A stretch of 7,407 nt of DNA, taken from positions 1 to 7,407 of the forward strand of contig JAFAVL010000682.1 of NCBI GenBank assembly GCA_019242465.1, written 5' to 3'. The stretch is from Chroococcidiopsidaceae cyanobacterium CP_BM_RX_35 (GTDB lineage: Bacteria; Cyanobacteriota; Cyanobacteriia; Cyanobacteriales; Chroococcidiopsidaceae). Positions 5,085 through 7,407 of this stretch are shown here, in pieces. A model generated the notes under the pieces. The model saw only the letters and a list, made by a program, of their open reading frames with translations. It did not search any database and was not told where the DNA came from. Each line of letters begins with the position of its first letter. The stretch's first letter is position 1. Made by a program: the position numbers and the translations under genes.

Positions 5085-7407
5085 GTTTTCTTTCATCAAG
5101 CTTTCTAGTTTTGCGAGTCTGTCTGCAATTGACGCTTCAACTTCATCTTCGGAGAGCTGTTCTATCTTTGATACAGCTACAGTTCGCTCGTCTTCACCTT
5201 GAAGCAATGCATCATTGACTGGTGACCAACCCATTACTTCCCTGCCTAGATACTCAGCCAGCTCTTTAATATTCGGAGATTCAAAGACTAAAGTTGCAGG
5301 CAACTTAGAACCTAGACTACCTTCGAGCCGCTCTTTCAGCTCGACAGCCGTCAGAGAGTCCATACCTATTTCAAAGAACCCTCGCTCTTGGTCTGGCAAT
5401 TGAGATACTCCAAGTCCCAATACCGCCGCGACTTCAGTTTGAATATAAGCAACTAAAATAGCCCCGCGCTCACTCTCTGGAGCCGCCTCTAATTTTTGTA
5501 AAATTTCTGGGCGCTGCTCCTGCTGCTGGGCAGGTTCCCTCTGCTGCGTCTCTATCTTCTCTAGCAGTGGACGTTGCCCCCTCGCTTCATAGATGCCTTT
5601 GAAGCGAGTCCAATCCACATTAGCCACTGTGGTCTGGGGATAGTCTCCTCCCAGCAGTACTCGCAAGGCTGTAAGAGCTTCATCGGGCAGCAATGCTTTT
5701 ACTCCCATCCGGGTTAACCATTGCTGCGCTTCTTCTGACGCAGCCATCCCTCCTTTAGCCCACGGACCCCAATTCACGCTCAATGCTGGCAATCCCAGCC
5801 CTTTACGGTAGTAAACTAATGCATCGATAAAATGGTTCGCTGCTGCATAATGAGCTTGTCCCTTCGAGCCCCACACCGAGGCAATCGAGGAAAAGCCAAC
5901 GAAAAAGTCCAGCTTCATTTCCTGGGTTAGTTGATGCAAGATCCATGTTCCCAGTACCTTAGGGCGAAGCACAGAATTAAGTGTGTTCAGATCCATGTCT
6001 TGGATGGCTTGGTATCCAACCACACCCGCTGCATGAACAATGCCGTGTAGAGGGGGCATTGATGCTTTGACCTCCTCCAGCACTCTAACCATATCTTTCT
6101 CATCAGAGACATCAGCCTGAGCCACTAAAACCTTAGCCCCTGTCTGCTCCATACAGGTAATGGTTTCCTGCGCCTGAGTCGAAGCTCCACGACGCCCGGT
6201 CAAAACTAGGTATCGAGCCCCCGCCTCCACCATCCACTGAGCTATCTGGAGTCCCAAGGCTCCCAGTCCTCCAGTAATCAGGTAGGTGCTGGAGGACCGT
6301 AACGACAATCCTTGAGGTTCTGGTGGTTGCGTGGGCACCAAGCGGGCTACATAACGCTGTCCAGAGCGAAAGGCGAGATGGTCTTCCCCTTGTGAATCCT
6401 CAATCTCCGCTAAGAGCGCCACTGCCTCATCTTTCGTGGAATCGGGGAGCCAGTCGTTAGAGCGGGGTCTCCCCGCGGACGAACCGGCGTGGAGCCAGTC
6501 GCCTGCGGGGGTCTCCCCCCCATCCCCAGAGGGGACCCTGAGCCCCCCCGTTGAGCGAACTGGCGTGGCTAAATCGAGCATGCCCCCCCATAAATCTGGA
6601 TGCTCCAGAGCAACCACTTTACCGAGTCCCCACAAAGGTGCTTGCGCCACCGCGCTCAGCATGGAACCGACGGGCATCGCCCCCCGTGTGACCAACCATA
6701 ACCGGGGAGAAGGAAGAGAGCTGGGAGCGCAAACCTCATGGCGCTTGATTAGCGTCTGTACCAGATGCAGTACACTTCCACACCCCCAACTCTGCGCTTG
6801 CTGTAGCGCGGGGATGGTTAAGTTCTCTGGCTGTGTCGCCTCTAAACTCCACAGGTGAATAACTCCCTTCAAAGACAGTTCACTAGCTGCCACATCTTGA
6901 AATAGTCGCTCATAATCGCTAGGGTGAGAGGGATTGAGGCACCAAGTTCTTGTTCCCAGGCACTCATATAACTGTCCAGGATAGACCATAAGACAGCTCT
7001 GACCCCGCTGCTGTAGGAGCTCGGCTAGAGATCGTCCCACACCTCTTTGATCAGATAAGATTAACCAACTGTCACCCTTTCGAAACAGGCTTGGGCTTGC
7101 TGCATGGTCAGGTGAGTGATCGCGCTGAAGAGGCTGCCACTCGACCTGATAGAGCCAATCTTTGATGAATATGGTTTTGATCTGCTTTTGATGCTGCCTG
7201 ACAAGGACTTCCAACAGCTTGGGTAAGTATTTGGCCTCATCTATGGAGAGTTCTGTTGCTAACTGCTGAGTCAGTTGTTGAGTATCTCCCTGATGCAAGA
7301 GATTCACGATAGGAGTCTGGACATCTTTTTGGGATAAAGGCTCTGCTTTAACAAGCCCATTATTAAACGTTTCCACCCAATAGCGCTGGCGCTGAAAGGG
7401 ATAAGTG
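5082..7407 (-). CDS. Modular type I polyketide synthase, C-terminal part (AT end-KR-ACP-docking), 5' end outside window
   Basis: Partial gene. The frame stays open to the window edge, giving 774 visible residues (774 codons plus stop and one extra base). The GTG at 7376-7374 is an internal Val and not a start, because the ten codons before it encode the post-AT motif TYPFQRQRYW, also present inside the next gene. Numbering from that Val as 1: helical linker 2-70; structural KR subdomain about 73-270, from DWLYQVEW; catalytic KR about 364-545, with NADPH-binding TGGLGALG (368-375) and catalytic Lys473, Ser497, Tyr510 and Asn514; Gln/Glu-rich linker about 605-625; ACP about 640-715, with phosphopantetheine Ser674 in GMDSL (codon 5357-5355); C-terminal docking helix about 735-764, with LSEDEVEA. 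The KR has Trp eight residues before the catalytic Tyr (502) and no LDD motif, an A-type fingerprint. There is no DH or ER. Residues 271-315 hold an in-frame repeat insert. Expected role: ketoreduction of a cytosolic ACP-bound chain, then transfer to the next protein. KS, most of the AT and any earlier modules lie outside the window. Confidence 0.95.
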   Translation of the reverse strand, partial: TYPFQRQRYWVETFNNGLVKAEPLSQKDVQTPIVNLLHQGDTQQLTQQLATELSIDEAKYLPKLLEVLVRQHQKQIKTIFIKDWLYQVEWQPLQRDHSPDHAASPSLFRKGDSWLILSDQRGVGRSLAELLQQRGQSCLMVYPGQLYECLGTRTWCLNPSHPSDYERLFQDVAASELSLKGVIHLWSLEATQPENLTIPALQQAQSWGCGSVLHLVQTLIKRHEVCAPSSLPSPRLWLVTRGAMPVGSMLSAVAQAPLWGLGKVVALEHPDLWGGMLDLATPVRSTGGLRVPSGDGGETPAGDWLHAGSSAGRPRSNDWLPDSTKDEAVALLAEIEDSQGEDHLAFRSGQRYVARLVPTQPPEPQGLSLRSSSTYLITGGLGALGLQIAQWMVEAGARYLVLTGRRGASTQAQETITCMEQTGAKVLVAQADVSDEKDMVRVLEEVKASMPPLHGIVHAAGVVGYQAIQDMDLNTLNSVLRPKVLGTWILHQLTQEMKLDFFVGFSSIASVWGSKGQAHYAAANHFIDALVYYRKGLGLPALSVNWGPWAKGGMAASEEAQQWLTRMGVKALLPDEALTALRVLLGGDYPQTTVANVDWTRFKGIYEARGQRPLLEKIETQQREPAQQQEQRPEILQKLEAAPESERGAILVAYIQTEVAAVLGLGVSQLPDQERGFFEIGMDSLTAVELKERLEGSLGSKLPATLVFESPNIKELAEYLGREVMGWSPVNDALLQGEDERTVAVSKIEQLSEDEVEASIADRLAKLESLMKEN
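6446..6570. repeat. GC-rich, hairpin-forming composite repeat element inserted in frame in the first PKS gene
   Basis: The stretch contains GGAGCCAGTCG twice, at 6446-6456 and 6491-6501, 45 bp apart. Each copy is followed by a short hairpin: GCGGGG-TCT-CCCCGC at 6462-6476 and GGGGG-TCT-CCCCC at 6507-6519. A third possible hairpin, CCCC-AGA-GGGG, lies at 6524-6534. A 13-mer, CGAACCGGCGTGG (6480-6492), recurs with one change as CGAACTGGCGTGG (6556-6568). Against the paralogous middle protein this stretch adds about 39 residues (45 versus 6 between LDLA and DEA) and keeps the frame. Base composition and structure differ sharply from the surrounding PKS sequence. It resembles the short palindromic repeats dispersed in many cyanobacterial genomes; that family assignment is inference. 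Confidence 0.8.
7278..7407. repeat. 130-bp perfect direct repeat, copy A (post-AT linker of the first PKS gene)
   Basis: Base-by-base comparison shows this stretch is identical to 2197-2326, in the same orientation and frame. It encodes the post-AT motif TYPFQRQRYW and the following linker, 43 identical codons without a silent difference. At 7278 the identity stops abruptly: the next codons give QLTQQL here against KLARFL in the other copy. The right end is the window edge, so the true length may be greater. The likely cause is recombination or gene conversion between paralogous modules. Confidence 0.97.

Noticed and set aside
6446..6519. Spaced 11-mer repeats as a possible CRISPR array
   Set aside because: There are only two copies, the repeats are too short, they lie inside a coding region, and the intervening sequences are themselves related hairpins.
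6462..6534. GC hairpins as transcription terminators
   Set aside because: They have three-base loops, no T-run follows on either strand, and they sit in the middle of an open PKS gene.
6436..6858. Open frame of 140 codons on the plus strand
   Set aside because: It lies antisense to the well-supported KR region, overlaps the GC-rich repeat element that lowers stop frequency, and shows no recognisable domain.
7374..7376. GTG at 7376 as the start of the first PKS gene
   Set aside because: The frame stays open to the window edge, and the ten codons before it encode the post-AT motif TYPFQRQRYW, also found inside the middle gene. It is an internal Val codon.
1..7407. HIP1 octamers (GCGATCGC) as a marker of the cyanobacterial host
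   Set aside because: I saw none by eye in the window, so they give no support. Many cyanobacteria lack dense HIP1, so this does not exclude the assignment.

Overview
The window is an internal piece of a modular type I polyketide synthase (PKS) operon, read entirely on the minus strand. The organism is most likely a cyanobacterium. This is inferred from four things: the protein style (KS entry of the form PIAIVGM-RFPGG, post-AT motif PTYPFQRQRYW, KR core YAAAN, ACP core GMDSL), the one-module-per-protein layout, the helical end tails typical of cyanobacterial PKS docking domains, and the moderate GC content with GC-rich palindromic repeats. No gene outside the PKS is visible, so genus and product cannot be assigned.

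Layout in the direction of transcription (right to left): (1) 7407 to 5082 is the C-terminal part of a PKS, open at the window edge. It shows the last residues of an AT, a linker, a KR with its structural subdomain, an ACP and a C-terminal docking tail. (2) 5079 to 169 is a complete 1636-residue single-module PKS, docking-KS-AT-KR-ACP-docking. (3) 164 to 1 is the start of a third PKS, with an N-terminal docking helix and the first KS residues, open at the other edge. The junctions are only 2 and 4 bases, so the three genes form one translationally coupled unit. There is no intergenic stretch and no promoter or terminator in the window.

How the parts work together: the ACP of protein 1 should hand its chain to the KS of protein 2 through docking helices. 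Protein 2 adds a malonyl-derived C2 unit (AT motif HAFH), reduces the beta-keto group and passes the chain to protein 3. Neither visible module has a DH, ER or methyltransferase domain, so each should leave a beta-hydroxyl, as in a polyol segment. The two KRs carry opposite stereochemical fingerprints: A1-type in protein 1 and B-type in protein 2.

The most interesting points are: a perfect 130-bp repeat between the post-AT linkers of genes 1 and 2 that runs to the window edge, suggesting KS-AT gene conversion or an assembly boundary; an in-frame, hairpin-rich GC repeat element in gene 1 that adds about 39 residues to the KR region; and a smaller palindromic in-frame insert in the AT of gene 2. 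Otherwise this is a conventional cis-AT PKS, and I see no evidence of a new class of system.
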